Below are positions 9,345-19,561 of a stretch of DNA of 64,000 nucleotides, one piece after another; position 1 is the stretch's first letter; each line of letters opens with the position of its first letter. Location of the stretch: assembly GCA_027603945.1 (NCBI GenBank), contig JADIIU010000012.1:124001-188000 (forward strand). Reading direction: 5' to 3'. A model generated the notes under the pieces. The model was not told where the DNA came from. It ran no database searches and saw nothing but the letters and a program-made list of their open reading frames with translations. The position numbers and the translations under genes are program-made. This DNA is from Terramyces sp. JEL0728. Lineage: Eukaryota; Chytridiomycota; Chytridiomycetes; Rhizophydiales; Terramycetaceae.

Positions 9345-11042
9345 TAAATATTTTAAATCAATTCATTCCATCAGTGTTGTTTGATCATATACTTGGGACT
9401 CGTTTCCCTGGGGCTAAATAATATGAGGTAATAATTCTTAGCTATCTCTTCCGAAAGATTAATCGGTTACATTAATGCTGAGCAGTCTACGTGTTAAGAA
9501 CTAGAAGTGAGTTGCCCTGAAAGAATTATAAATTTAAAAGCATCTCAAAATGTCATCCAAACTTGAAAGAAATCCTACATACATTGCGAATTGCTGAAAA
9601 CATACATATATGTAGTGGCATTTACTTTTAAATTACAATTCAAATGTTTTAAATTTTATCCTGAAAAAACTGCTTAACTGAGACTTGATCATATTCTGTC
9701 TTCCAAGACATAGGCTTATTGGCGTGGAAAGTTTTTAATTAAAAGTATAATAAACACTCTCTTTGTTAAAGTGGTTTAATTAGAAATAATGCTGCATCGA
9801 CAGACTATTTATTTTCATTTCGAAAATTACAATTTGCAAACACTATTTAAAATCTGTTAAGAGTTTGCTAGTGTAATACTCTCTAGGTATCACGCAAGTA
9901 GAATGCATACCTGATAGTCTCCAAAGTATATAATTATATCTGGGCCAATATTCAGAACTGAAAATTTAATCAATAAATTATAATACGATGAGCGAAAGTA
10001 CCAAATAGACCAAAATCAACTTGGGAGGTTATAGTTATACAGATTTAAAGTTTAGTATAATTTTAACCAGAGAGTGGGGCCATTGCTTGGTCTCCTTTCG
10101 AAATTTGAAGCATTATCCAAAACACGATGTTTCTAACAGAGAAGAATTCTGCAACCTGGATTCAAACATTTAAATTCAGAGTAGAAGGTTAGAGAAACAT
10201 AAGTTGATGACATCTAATGTGCAATTCCATTTAACATGCTGACAACGTATGGGATAGCAACACACAGGCTATTCCTTTGGTTTGTCATATGAGATTACCA
10301 CATTCTGCTTTAGAATATATAAATCTCGACTTTAAATCTTTACCAGATGAAATAGCTCAAACATCAGCTGACAACTTCTAGCAACATCCCACCTCTGGAC
10401 TGACCTTGTTTTTCATCAACATCAGTTTCACATTTTATCACTCAATTATTTAAAACAGCAACCATAAACATTAACCACACAGCCTTGTTGAAGAAGGACA
10501 ATCTCTGCTGAGCGCAACAGTATGGAAAGAGCCTTAACCTGAGAATACATCTGTTATAATAAAACGTTTAATCTAAATATCAGGTTAAAAATCCCAAGTT
10601 CACCTTTTAAAACGATTATAATTTTCAAATTGCAAATTACTATATTTTCTAACACTATATACGTGGTTACTTTGTTGTCCGCGCTTATGTATTTATTCCA
10701 ATTGAGAACTGTAACAGTGCTATTGTAGAAATTAGTTGACTGTTGGTAATTAAATGTAGATTAACTTATTTTGGGATCTTTGCGATCTATTTTCCAGTGG
10801 AACGCTCAGATACGAAGCGATTGTGTAAATAAATATCTATTAAATTTGCAATGTCAACCTATCCTCAACAAAGTTGGAAAATTGAATTCCTTGGTGAACA
10901 ATTGTCATGCTCTAGCCACCAGTTACCCAGAGTTAGCTTATCCAATTTTGTTTGCGTCTCCTCCATTCAATGCACAATACGATCTTGACTATCCAGTCTT
11001 CAACTGGCAGAATTATTATATAAATTTTAAATTATGTTTATA
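9345..11042. other. Gene-poor AT-rich stretch
   Basis: About 1.7 kb without a supportable gene, in a window where spacers are usually below 250 bp. All frames carry dense stops, and I could not build a chain of coding exons with the 20-nt intron pattern. I see no tRNA, rRNA or spliceosomal RNA, no long inverted repeat and no transposase remnant. One open frame at about 10771-11046 is protein-like (SYPELAYPILFASPPFNAQ) but has no ATG and no clear splice acceptor; it may be a relic. A possible box C/D RNA near 10196-10252 is described under findings. Confidence 0.6.
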
Positions 11043-12431
11043 TTAGTTGCTAGTGTGAGACAATCTTTCTAATCGTACTCTTCGAACGAATTCATTTAAA
11101 TCTGCACACGACATTCCAACAGTTTGTATCACGAATTCGTCAATTTGCAAAGTAGATATTTCCAATTTCTCTTGATTAAACAATATACATAAAATCTCTT
11201 TACGATCAAATTCGTTTGGATAATCCACATGAATTAGTCTGTCAATTCGCCCTAATATTAGCAGAATATACCTGGTCGTATAAGTGATGGAGCGATTATT
11301 TCCATATGGTTTGTAGCAGCCAGGACCGAAACCAATTCGTTTTGATTTAAATGATCAATTTCTGAAACTAATTGTGAATATAGCTAGCATTTAACAGTAT
11401 GTACTTTGTTTGATAAATCATCACGAGTTCGGTCTGTAAAGAAGGCATCAACTTCATCAAAAAATATAATGCTTGGTGCGGTACTTCTTGCTTCTTCAAA
11501 AAGGGTTTGGATGGCTTTTTCTGATTCTCCTACTTCTCCTTTAATTATCCTCGAAATTGACACAGCAATAAAATTAGTTCCAGCTTCCCCAGCCAGACAC
11601 TTTGCAAACAATGTTTTTCCGTTTCCTGGTGGGCCGTACAATAGTGTCCCTTTTGAAGAAAGGATTCCTAAATTTCTGAATTTATCGGGATGTTTGAATT
11701 TCCAAATGATACCTCGCTCCAACTCGTTCTTGACATTCTTGTAGCCACCGATATCATTCCAGCTTTTTATTTCCAGGTCTATTATTGTATTCCTTTTTAA
11801 GTATCGTAAAATGATTTCATCGTTATCAAACAGCGGTTTATTGCTATTTATTTCCAACTCGTCGATTAGCCTTTTAAAATCATAGTGATTGAAACCTTTG
11901 CAGTTTGATTTTAGCAATTCATATTGAGTCGAGTTTAGTGTATTCTTCAGCTCTTCTTTGTGATGTTCAAATATATTACCGATATTGACTGAAATGATAT
12001 GCTTCGTTATCCTCTAGACTACCTTGAACCAGGATTTCATGACAGGTGATAGCCTTTCTGCGTTGCGAGTTTCGGCTATTACGATAGAATTTTCGTTGGA
12101 TAACACTGACAAGACCATTGCAGAATATAAGTCTTCTTTTAAACATTTCCCTTCATGAATAAAATCTAGACTTTCAATATGGACTATGTGAGACTTGTGT
12201 TACTTATGGAATTTTTTGCATTACTTATAGCTGAGAAAATAGCATTTGCATGGTATAGGGATTCGTCTGTTAATATCCTCCTGGCATTGACGGGTATTAT
12301 GTCAATTTTGTATTCTTTTGCTAGTTGGTAGATTCGGGATGATTTGCCTGGATTAATGTCGATCTACCAGAACCTTCTTTTCCACTAAATAGAATTGGGG
12401 ATAATTCTTTTAATTCTGCATGGAATCGCAT
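11043..12431 (-). CDS. Short AFG2/SPATA5-like type II AAA ATPase
   Basis: Exons 12368-12431, 12204-12347, 12023-12183, 11405-12001, 11272-11383, 11043-11251; introns 20-21 nt; 428 residues. It has two AAA modules. The first is reduced: a P-loop GKEGSGKSS near residue 17 and a degenerate Walker B (IHIESLDF). The second is complete: DIGGYKNVKNEL, P-loop GPPGNGKT, Walker B IIFFDEVDA, and an arginine-finger segment ending LIRPGRIDR. The linker and second module resemble AFG2 (SPATA5/SPATA5L1), which act in 60S ribosome maturation. Family members are usually 750 residues or more, with an N-domain that is absent here. An upstream exon was sought and not found. Confidence 0.85.
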
Positions 12432-12685
12432 TTCAAAAAAGTGAAAAAAAAGACAACTTTGGAGAATATTAGATAGATATTTAGATACAAAGAGCCAATG
12501 TTCAACCTATCTCTTCAGTTCCTCAACGGAATTCATCGTATTTGATTTGTGTACTTCTTAAGGTACAGGTGCACACTAGATCTGTCGATTACAGAGTACC
12601 AGTACGAAATTATCCCTATACTATCTTTTAATTCTAATTTTCTCCATTTTTCTGTCTGCAAAAAGTTTGCAGATTTCAAATTTAA

Positions 12686-13530
12686 ATGGAAGCAAGAGAA
12701 AGAATCCCAAAATCACCAGCTCGGTCTCGATCATATTCTCCAAGCAGATCAAGGTCACCAAGACGAGCCTATTCTCCAAAAGGGGGATACGAAGGAGGAT
12801 ATTATCGTGAACAATATCCTAGAGGTCCACCTAGAAGAGCTGGTTATGAAAGAGATGGATACGAGAGGGATTACGGAGGCTATTCCAACTACGACAGAGG
12901 ATACAGTGGCGGACATCCTGGACACAGAGGTCCTCCTAGGCCTAAACGAGAAGTGATAAAGTAAACGTTGATTAAAGCGCAGAGGTGACGAAAATGAAAG
13001 AAATACTTCAAAATGTTTGTATGTTGGAAATTTACCTTATCATTTCAAAGAAGACGATGGTTAATTAATATTAATTTCAGTGAAGGAGCTGTTCAGCAGC
13101 TTTGGAAGAATTGCGTCGATTTCCGTCCCTATTGACAGATATACAGGAAGAAACAAAGGGTTGCCTCGGTTTAATCTAGATTTGCATTTACAGCTTTTGA
13201 AGATCGAGAAGAAGCGCAAACCGTGAAAGATAAATTTGACGGCTATTCGATTGATGGAAGAAGACTTCGTATTGACTGGGACATTGGAAGGGAAAAGAAA
13301 GAAAGTATTCGTCCAAGATATGATCATCCTCCTCCAGCTGAGGACCGCAAAGAAGAGTACAGGGATATGAGACCCTATAAAGAAGAGAAAGATTTTCGAG
13401 AGCCAAGATATTACAATGATGAAGTCCGTTCGAGATATTCAAATGCGCCTCCAAGAGAGTACTATCCGAAAGAGAGTAAGTGTAACTAACTGCAGGGTAT
13501 GGCGGAAACGAACCTCCTCATCACTATTAA
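12686..13530 (+). CDS. RS/RGG-rich RNA-binding protein with one RRM
   Basis: Exons 12686-12960, 12983-13059, 13081-13159, 13180-13475, 13496-13530; introns 22, 21, 20 and 20 nt; 253 residues. The first 90 residues hold Arg-Ser repeats (SRSRSPRR) and Arg/Gly/Tyr-rich segments. One RRM follows at about 97-175, with RNP2 as CLYVGNLP and RNP1 as KGFAFTAF. The tail is acidic and Tyr/Arg-rich. It could be an SR-like splicing factor or a cold-inducible-type RNA-binding protein; the single RRM between low-complexity arms fits either. All four introns are needed to keep the RRM in frame. Confidence 0.9.
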
Positions 13531-13738
13531 TATTAATCTAATAGGAGTAGATTTTAATAAAATGGATGGATTTCTTTATAAATATTGCTAGATGGTGTTG
13601 GAACTCTTAAGATCTGGAAATAAGACGACTCAAGGAGCGAATACCCTTGAGCAATTTTAGCTGGCTAATAAAATGAACTGCTTGTGAAGAGTCGCTGTTT
13701 GTTTTTTCGTGCTTAATCCAACAATCCGCAATCAAAAC

Positions 13739-14896
13739 ATGAGTTGGAAAGGGTTTGTGAAATCGGTAAATAGATTACCAGCGCGATTAACCAGAATGGG
13801 AGAGACGACAGTGGATGAAGACTATAATGTGATGGAAGAGCAGTTCAAGAACTTGGAAATTTTCGCTGGGAAACTCGCAGAGAATACAAAGACTTTTAAG
13901 GATTCCTTGTCGCTAATGTTGGCACATCAAGCGTCTCTTGCCGACAAGTTTTGTGAAGTCTACAACCCTATTACTTCGGTAGATGTTGAATAACTCTAGG
14001 ACGGCTCAACAAACCTGATTGAACATACACCAACAAATGAATTTGCTCTCGCAATGAAGAACGCTAGAGACACTCTACAAACCGAATTAGGAGAGTTGGA
14101 GCGACAAGTCGTGTTACCAACCGGAGAATATATTTCTTTGATTAAGCACATAAAGAAGCTCATGGAAAAAAGACAGCGCAAATTGCTCGATTACGACCGA
14201 CACCAAGAATCTTTAAAGAAATTGAGGGAAAAGCAGGGAAGAACGGTTGCAGACGAAAAAAAGCTATCGCAGTTGGAAACGACGTTTGATCAAGCTTCAA
14301 GAGATTTCAACTCCATTAACAATCAACTGAAGCAAGATTTAGCAATATTCTTGTCGCTACGAAAGGATTTCATTGATCCGTGTTTATTAATATTCTACAA
14401 TTATCAGGTCCGCGTTTATCAGACGTTATATACGATTTTTTACCAAGTGGGTAACGCTCAGTTTGATTTATCAACCACCCCACTCTCTGGATACCAGGAT
14501 GTTGCTGATGAAGTAGCAGTTATGCTCAGTCAACTTACAATAACAAAAGCTCTCGCGCGAAGAGACTCCACTTCATTAGACATTGCTCCTCCCCCTCCGT
14601 ACAAAGACACTCCTGTTGTTAGGGCTTCATACGACGGTCCTGAAAGAACAAATACAGCCAACGTAGCGCCGAGACTTTCGTTGGATGCACCAAGACCAGA
14701 ACTAGGTATTATTGCGCACACAGATTATGTAATTGCATTGTACGATTTTGAAGCTCAAGCGCCTGGCGATTTAAGCTTCAAGAAGGATGATAAAATTGAG
14801 GTGTTGGATCGAAAAGAAGATGCAAATGATTGGTGGGTCGGAAAACTGAACAATCGTACTGGCCAATTCCCAGGAAATTATGTCGCTGATTTATAA
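13739..14896 (+). CDS. BAR-SH3 protein, Rvs167/Hob1/amphiphysin type
   Basis: Exons 13739-13978 and 14000-14896, with a 21-nt intron; 378 residues. An N-terminal BAR domain covers about residues 1-240 (MSWKGFVKSVNRLPARL, EYISLIKHIKKLMEKRQRKL, LRKDFIDPCLLIFYNYQVRV). A proline-containing linker follows (APPPPYKDTPV), then a C-terminal SH3 domain from about 322 (IALYDFEAQAPGDLSFKK, WWVG, GQFPGNYV). This is the plan of Rvs167 and Hob1, which shape membranes at endocytic sites and interact with the actin machinery through SH3 ligands. The first in-frame ATG begins MSWKGF, the usual start in this family. Confidence 0.94.
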
Positions 14897-14934
14897 TAAA
14901 GAAATGAAGTTTCATTCAAATTTATAATTTCCCG

Positions 14935-15793
14935 TTACGCCTTTGGCCCAATAATATTCATAAACTGATTAAATTCAACTTTGATCATTTCGTTGCCCAT
15001 CAAATCGGCCAAATCTTTTGCAACTTTAGCGTATCCCTTCATTAGTTCAGACTACCTTTTCGTTAAAGTGTTTTTGATCCTGGTGGTAGAGAAACTTTCC
15101 TTTGTATTCAAAATTGAATCCGTCAATCGACAAATGATTCGGCAATGCTTTGATAAAGTCATTCCTGGTGACGTTATCTCCGTATAAATCATACACTAAA
15201 TATTCATGGACTGCAGGGATCGTACAAATATAGGGTTTAATATTCAGCATTCCGAGTTCCTTCAGTATCACTTGAATGTTCTCGATAGTTTCTTCCGGTT
15301 TAATACCATTTTGATTTCTTTTTAATTTGCAACTACCTTCCATCATTGAAACCTAGAAAAACAAAGGCAAACTTGGCATCTGCATGTTTCCTTATGCTTT
15401 CGAATGGCTTTCCTCCAGGCAGCCAATCTCTGCTGGTGGTATTATCAATCCCTAAATTATAAAATCTCCAGGTTTGCTTGATCGTCAAGTTTTTCTGAAC
15501 TGCAGCAGTGAAATATCTTGCGATTCCTGTTATTAGTAGTACAAACCGTGTATCTGCCCCAAAGCAAACTTGTCAGCTGTGCCTGCTGCTGTATCATCTC
15601 CGATTATCAATATTTTATTGCTGAATCTTGGCCCTCTGTTTATACTAACGAAATTGGGAACGATAAAATTGTGGAATTTCAAGAATAACCACGTAAGGAA
15701 CAATTTGTAACACTCTAATATCGCATCAACATACGGATGAACTCTGACTTTTGATGGGACAGTGATTTCAAGTGGTTCCTTTTTTTCAACCAT
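14935..15793 (-). CDS. SGNH/GDSL-hydrolase-fold protein lacking the catalytic serine
   Basis: Exons 15547-15793, 15337-15526, 15056-15317, 14935-15036; introns 20, 19 and 19 nt; 266 residues. The fold is suggested by block I ILIIGDDTAAGTAD at about 61-74, a GQIHGIARYFTAAV helix, FYNLGIDNTTSRDWLP, and FVFLGFNDGRNQNGIKPEET, which matches the block III Gly-x-Asn motif. The residue that is serine in SGNH enzymes (GDS) is aspartate here (GDD, residues 65-67). The C-terminal Asp-x-x-His block reads SIDGFNFEYKG, so the histidine is also missing. A hydrophobic helix near 25-40 (ECYKLFLTWLFLKF) may anchor it to a membrane. It is probably not a functional hydrolase. Confidence 0.7.
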
Positions 15794-15838
15794 TGTTTTT
15801 CAAAAGGAAAAAATACAGCTGCTGAAATTACAAATTAT

Positions 15839-16288
15839 TTATTTCTTTGGACCTCTTGCAGGAAGTGGTTGGCCAATGTCCTTACCACGCAATTTCACCC
15901 CCAACACACGCTCCATCTTTGCCAATATTTGTTGGTTAGGAGTTGCTTTTCCGCTTTCATATTCATTTACCACTTGTGGTTTCTCGTTGATTTTCGTAGC
16001 GAGGTCCTTTTGTGTCATTTCCTTTGCCCGTCTGCCATCTGAGATAGCTTTGGAAACTGAAACTGACACTTTAACCACTTCAAAAATCCCTTCATCTGTC
16101 TTGCGGTCAACCGATGCAATTTTAGAACCTTCAGTCGACTTTTTCACATTTAATCCGCTTTTCTTTTCTGATATAATCGATCCACCACTTCTTTGCGCAC
16201 TATTTAATGCCGACGATGTTTTCAATGATTTGGAGTTACCGTGATTGCGGTTTCCAATAATAGTTACTGTTTCATCATATTGACTCAT
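15839..16288 (-). CDS. MBF1: Multiprotein bridging factor 1
   Basis: Intronless, 149 residues from [17 protein letters not shown]1 links bZIP-type activators to TBP and also guards reading frame on collided ribosomes. The N-terminal MBF1 domain ([17 protein letters not shown], then [10 protein letters not shown]) leads into a C-terminal Cro-type helix-turn-helix: [20 protein letters not shown] followed by [12 protein letters not shown]. The end [10 protein letters not shown] is a family hallmark. The frame stays open upstream to an ATG at 16378, adding 30 mostly basic residues ([13 protein letters not shown]...). I prefer the inner start because family members begin there. Confidence 0.95.
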   Translation of the reverse strand: MSQYDETVTIIGNRNHGNSKSLKTSSALNSAQRSGGSIISEKKSGLNVKKSTEGSKIASVDRKTDEGIFEVVKVSVSVSKAISDGRRAKEMTQKDLATKINEKPQVVNEYESGKATPNQQILAKMERVLGVKLRGKDIGQPLPARGPKK

Positions 16289-16443
16289 TTTCCTTTTGGT
16301 TTTTGATATTTTTTTCCTTTCGTTTTGTGCTGCTGTGGCGCATTTTTCTGCTGGCTTCGTTTGTGTTGGATGATTCATTTTGTAAACTAGGCAAAGGGGA
16401 ACTTGACTTTTAAACAGTAAATATTTATTAGATAATTTAAATA

Positions 16444-17817
16444 TTATTGAATATCCAAGTTGCAGATATCGAATGGGATTGACTGGTCCAATTTCCCGAT
16501 ATTTCCTACTTGGAGCAATGTTCTTTTCAGGCGCTTTCCGTTGTTGGGCAGAAATGAATGTGAGCAGAGATAGTGGAATATCTCTACTTTCAACTCATAG
16601 GGCAGATCCAGCATTGGTATCGCCCTAGAAGATTCAAATAATTTAATATGCGAATCATTGTGCAGCTTCTTGTTTCTTGCCAAAACTTGCAACTGATTCG
16701 GAGATAGAAATCCATCCCCAAATTGAGTCAAAAAAAGGTTGCTGGACAAGTCGACATCGATTGAATCTTCGTTAGAGAACACGAGTGAGCGTAAACGCGT
16801 CTCGCTTGCTAATTCTACTATGGAGTGAATTGGAGGTGTGGTAGATGATTGAAAATTCAATGACTTTAAATTAAGGGGAATTGATTTTGCAAAAACCTCG
16901 TATTGATATGGTCTGAAATTGGTTGAATCGATATAAAGCTCAGATAACTGTAGATTATTTGAAAGCGACGAACAAAATAAATCAAATCCGTTTGAAACAA
17001 ATTCTGAACATATCCTTAGGGTTGTAATTGAGTGTGAGTTCTTTAGTAATTCCGCAAAGTATGGCCACGGAGATACTTTTGATTTGCAGCATAATATTTC
17101 CAGGCTTTTTACTTTAGATTTTGCAACTCCAAGTAAAATCGGTTTCAAATAATCATCTTCCGATCTAATCAAGAACAATGAAAGGGCTTTCAAGTTCGAG
17201 TTACTTAACGCTGGTCCCAGTGCCTCTCCAAAATAATCATTGATTTCAACCTGCTCCAAACTCAGGATTTGAATGTTGTAAAATGTAATCGCAGCACTAA
17301 AATTGGATACGAAATTATCTTGTATGCTTGTTGAATATTTTAATGATAGTTTTTTGACAGATGAGAGAGTGCCCAAACGCGTCAAGGGTGGATTGTCCGC
17401 AAATGGCCGTGAATCGTCTAAATTAGTGTTTTCCATACCAATGATATCCAACTGATTTACGGTTTCAACCGAGTTGGTTAATTTTTCGATCCATCCCATA
17501 TTCTCGTTTGTAAGGACACTTTGGGTGATGATTAGGAGGTCAATGACTTTCAGACCAAAAAACTTTAAGCACAGCAATGGTATTTCAGCGGAATCTTTGA
17601 GAAGAATTACCGCCCCTTTTGGATTGTTCTGCATGATATTACTGCGGATTGAGTGAAACGTTTTCATATCTGAATAGAATTTAAGGAAAGCACTGGGATC
17701 TAATCCGTGTTTCTTTCCGTAGTTTGCCAAGTAGTCGTCGAATTCCAGGAATAAATCGCAAAACAGTTTGTAATTCATATTTTTCGTGAAATTCACGAAT
17801 TCCTTACAGAAAGTCAT
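16444..17817 (-). CDS. Leucine-rich-repeat protein with C-terminal F-box-like motif (paralogue of 43047-44457)
   Basis: Intronless, 457 residues. An N-terminal helical region (about 1-60) leads into irregular leucine-rich repeats from about 90 to 390 (for example [20 protein letters not shown] and [18 protein letters not shown]). Near the C-terminus [20 protein letters not shown] reads like an F-box core (LPxELxxxIFxYL). The gene at 43047-44457 has the same size, plan and end, so they are paralogues. F-box proteins normally carry the F-box N-terminally, and an SCF role is only a hypothesis. I do not recognise a named family. Confidence 0.75.
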   Translation of the reverse strand: MTFCKEFVNFTKNMNYKLFCDLFLEFDDYLANYGKKHGLDPSAFLKFYSDMKTFHSIRSNIMQNNPKGAVILLKDSAEIPLLCLKFFGLKVIDLLIITQSVLTNENMGWIEKLTNSVETVNQLDIIGMENTNLDDSRPFADNPPLTRLGTLSSVKKLSLKYSTSIQDNFVSNFSAAITFYNIQILSLEQVEINDYFGEALGPALSNSNLKALSLFLIRSEDDYLKPILLGVAKSKVKSLEILCCKSKVSPWPYFAELLKNSHSITTLRICSEFVSNGFDLFCSSLSNNLQLSELYIDSTNFRPYQYEVFAKSIPLNLKSLNFQSSTTPPIHSIVELASETRLRSLVFSNEDSIDVDLSSNLFLTQFGDGFLSPNQLQVLARNKKLHNDSHIKLFESSRAIPMLDLPYELKVEIFHYLCSHSFLPNNGKRLKRTLLQVGNIGKLDQSIPFDICNLDIQ

Positions 17818-17842
17818 GCATCAATTTACATGAAAATTTATA

Positions 17843-18574
17843 TTAGTGAGAAATCAAACTAGTTTCTGAAGTGAAAGATGACTTTGAAAGACGATTTGGG
17901 CGAGTAATTCTTTGATGAGAAATACCAATTGTTGAGTCCATGTGCTGCAATTCAAATGAATTGTTGCTTTGCGTTCCAAAATTGTCGGAAGCAGACCGAT
18001 GTCTGAAATGTCCTTTTATACTCTTCAGATATTCAGCCGTAAAATACGAAGAAGCAGAAGCCATCGCTAAAAAGTAGGAATATATCAATACGATCAACAC
18101 GGTAGCTATAGCGGTGGCAGTAGAGCAGTCCGGATTAGTAGGACCTAATTCTGGGTTATTAGCGACCCATTTATTGCAAAATATCAGTGCATTCTGTCGG
18201 TAAATGATAAGTGAAAGCGAGGCAACAACCAATTGACTTATTGAGGCAATAGACATTCCATTTAACGCAACTCCAAACCGACTTATCAACTGGGGATTGT
18301 CCTGAATTAGTGTGCATCACCTTGTAAACCGCATAAATTCCATATGCAGAAGCCAATGAGGCTAATATGTAATATACTACAGAGGCGGATTTCCCTAACG
18401 AACCAGTCATTGAATAACGGTCCCCTAGCTTAATTAAAAAGTACAGTTATTTGCCAGCCCCAAAAGCCCAACCACTGGCAGCGAATTGCTAATCAACAGT
18501 ACCGTCAGCATAACAATTGTTTTCTTTTTTATTGGTATCCTTGATATTTTCAACAAAATAGTTCTTGGATTCAT
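17843..18574 (-). CDS. Four-transmembrane protein of unknown function
   Basis: Exons 18445-18574, 18321-18424, 17843-18301; introns 20 and 19 nt; 230 residues. There are four hydrophobic segments: IVMLTVLLISNSLPVVGLLG, VVYYILASLASAYGIYAVY, SIASISQLVVASLSLIIY and IATVLIVLIYSYFLAMASAS. The loop between helices 3 and 4 holds two cysteines (FCNKWV, NPDCST). The hydrophilic tail of about 75 residues is Ser/Arg-rich. The layout is tetraspan or MARVEL-like, but no signature residue settles the family. The start codon lies 9 bp from that of NUBPL on the other strand; a later ATG (MLTVLLISN) is possible and would enlarge the spacer. Confidence 0.7.
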
Positions 18575-18583
18575 TTCAGGAAA

Positions 18584-19465
18584 ATGAAAATTTTCAATAG
18601 ACTGTTTTCTGCTGGAATATCACTGCTGCATGAAAACCCATTAGGAATCCCGAATAAATTGCCTGTTAGAAATGTGGAGCGGATGCAGAGAGGATTGCCA
18701 AAGAAGAGAAAGATCCCCGGAATCCAAGACGTTATTCTAGTTTCCTCTGCAAAAGGAGGAGTAGGAAAATCTACAACAGCAGTAAATCTAGCAGTATCAC
18801 TGTCTAATATTGGATTGAAGGTTGGACTATTGGATGCGGATGTGTTTGGGCCATCAATTCCCAAAATGATGAATCTGGAGGGGTGTGAACCACTTTTATC
18901 GGAAGAAAACAAACTCATTCCGTTGAATAATCATGGAATATCATGCATGAGCATTGGGTTTTTGGTAAAGGAGGACGCACCTGTCGTCTGGAGAGGAATG
19001 ATGGTAATGAAATCAATACAGCAACTGCTGTGGGATGTAGATTGGAACAATCTGGATTTATTGGTGATCGATCTTCCACCTGGGACTGGTGACGTGCAAC
19101 TAACAATTCAACAGCAAATTGAAATATCTGGAGCGGTAATTGTTTCAACACCGCAAGACATAGCACTTGTCGATGCTGTCAAAGGGATTAACATGTTTAA
19201 AAAGATGGACACAAAGATACTCGGAATAGTGCAAAATATGAGCTACTTTCAATGTACGCAGTGTAACCATCAAACTCACGTTTTTGGCGATGGACTCTCT
19301 AAAAAAGCCAAGGAAATGGAGATCGATATGCTGGGAAGTATTCCTTTGAATGCCAGCATATGCCAGAGTGGAGATGAGGGGAAGCCGATTGCTTTGGCAG
19401 ATGAGGTATGCAAATCTGCATACAAGGGCATTGCTGAGAATATCCTCGCTCGATTGAAGAAATAA
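18584..19465 (+). CDS. IND1: Mitochondrial P-loop Fe-S assembly factor NUBPL/Ind1
   Basis: Intronless, 293 residues. NUBPL (Ind1) places 4Fe-4S clusters into respiratory complex I. Family marks are MQRGLPKKRKIPGIQDVI before the P-loop SSAKGGVGKSTTAVNLA, the conserved VWRGMMVMKSIQQLL, DLPPGTGDVQLTIQQ, ISGAVIVSTPQDIALVDA, and the C-terminal cluster-binding CTQC (in SYFQCTQCNHQTHVFG). Residues 1-30 are basic and hydrophobic and fit a presequence. The close match to NUBPL, rather than to cytosolic Nbp35/Cfd1, rests on the MQRGLPK and VWRG blocks. Its presence argues that this organism retains complex I. Confidence 0.95.
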   Translation: MKIFNRLFSAGISLLHENPLGIPNKLPVRNVERMQRGLPKKRKIPGIQDVILVSSAKGGVGKSTTAVNLAVSLSNIGLKVGLLDADVFGPSIPKMMNLEGCEPLLSEENKLIPLNNHGISCMSIGFLVKEDAPVVWRGMMVMKSIQQLLWDVDWNNLDLLVIDLPPGTGDVQLTIQQQIEISGAVIVSTPQDIALVDAVKGINMFKKMDTKILGIVQNMSYFQCTQCNHQTHVFGDGLSKKAKEMEIDMLGSIPLNASICQSGDEGKPIALADEVCKSAYKGIAENILARLKK

Positions 19466-19561
19466 AGCCATTACTGTATTTCATTCTTGCTGAGAAAATG
19501 TCTCACCTGAACCTGACTCACCAATTTATTCCCCTTGAATTTGAACAGACTTTTCCCTCAA

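Noticed and set aside
10771..11046. Protein-like frame of about 90 codons.
   Set aside because: No ATG, no convincing splice acceptor, and it overlaps the AAA ATPase stop; kept only as a possible relic.
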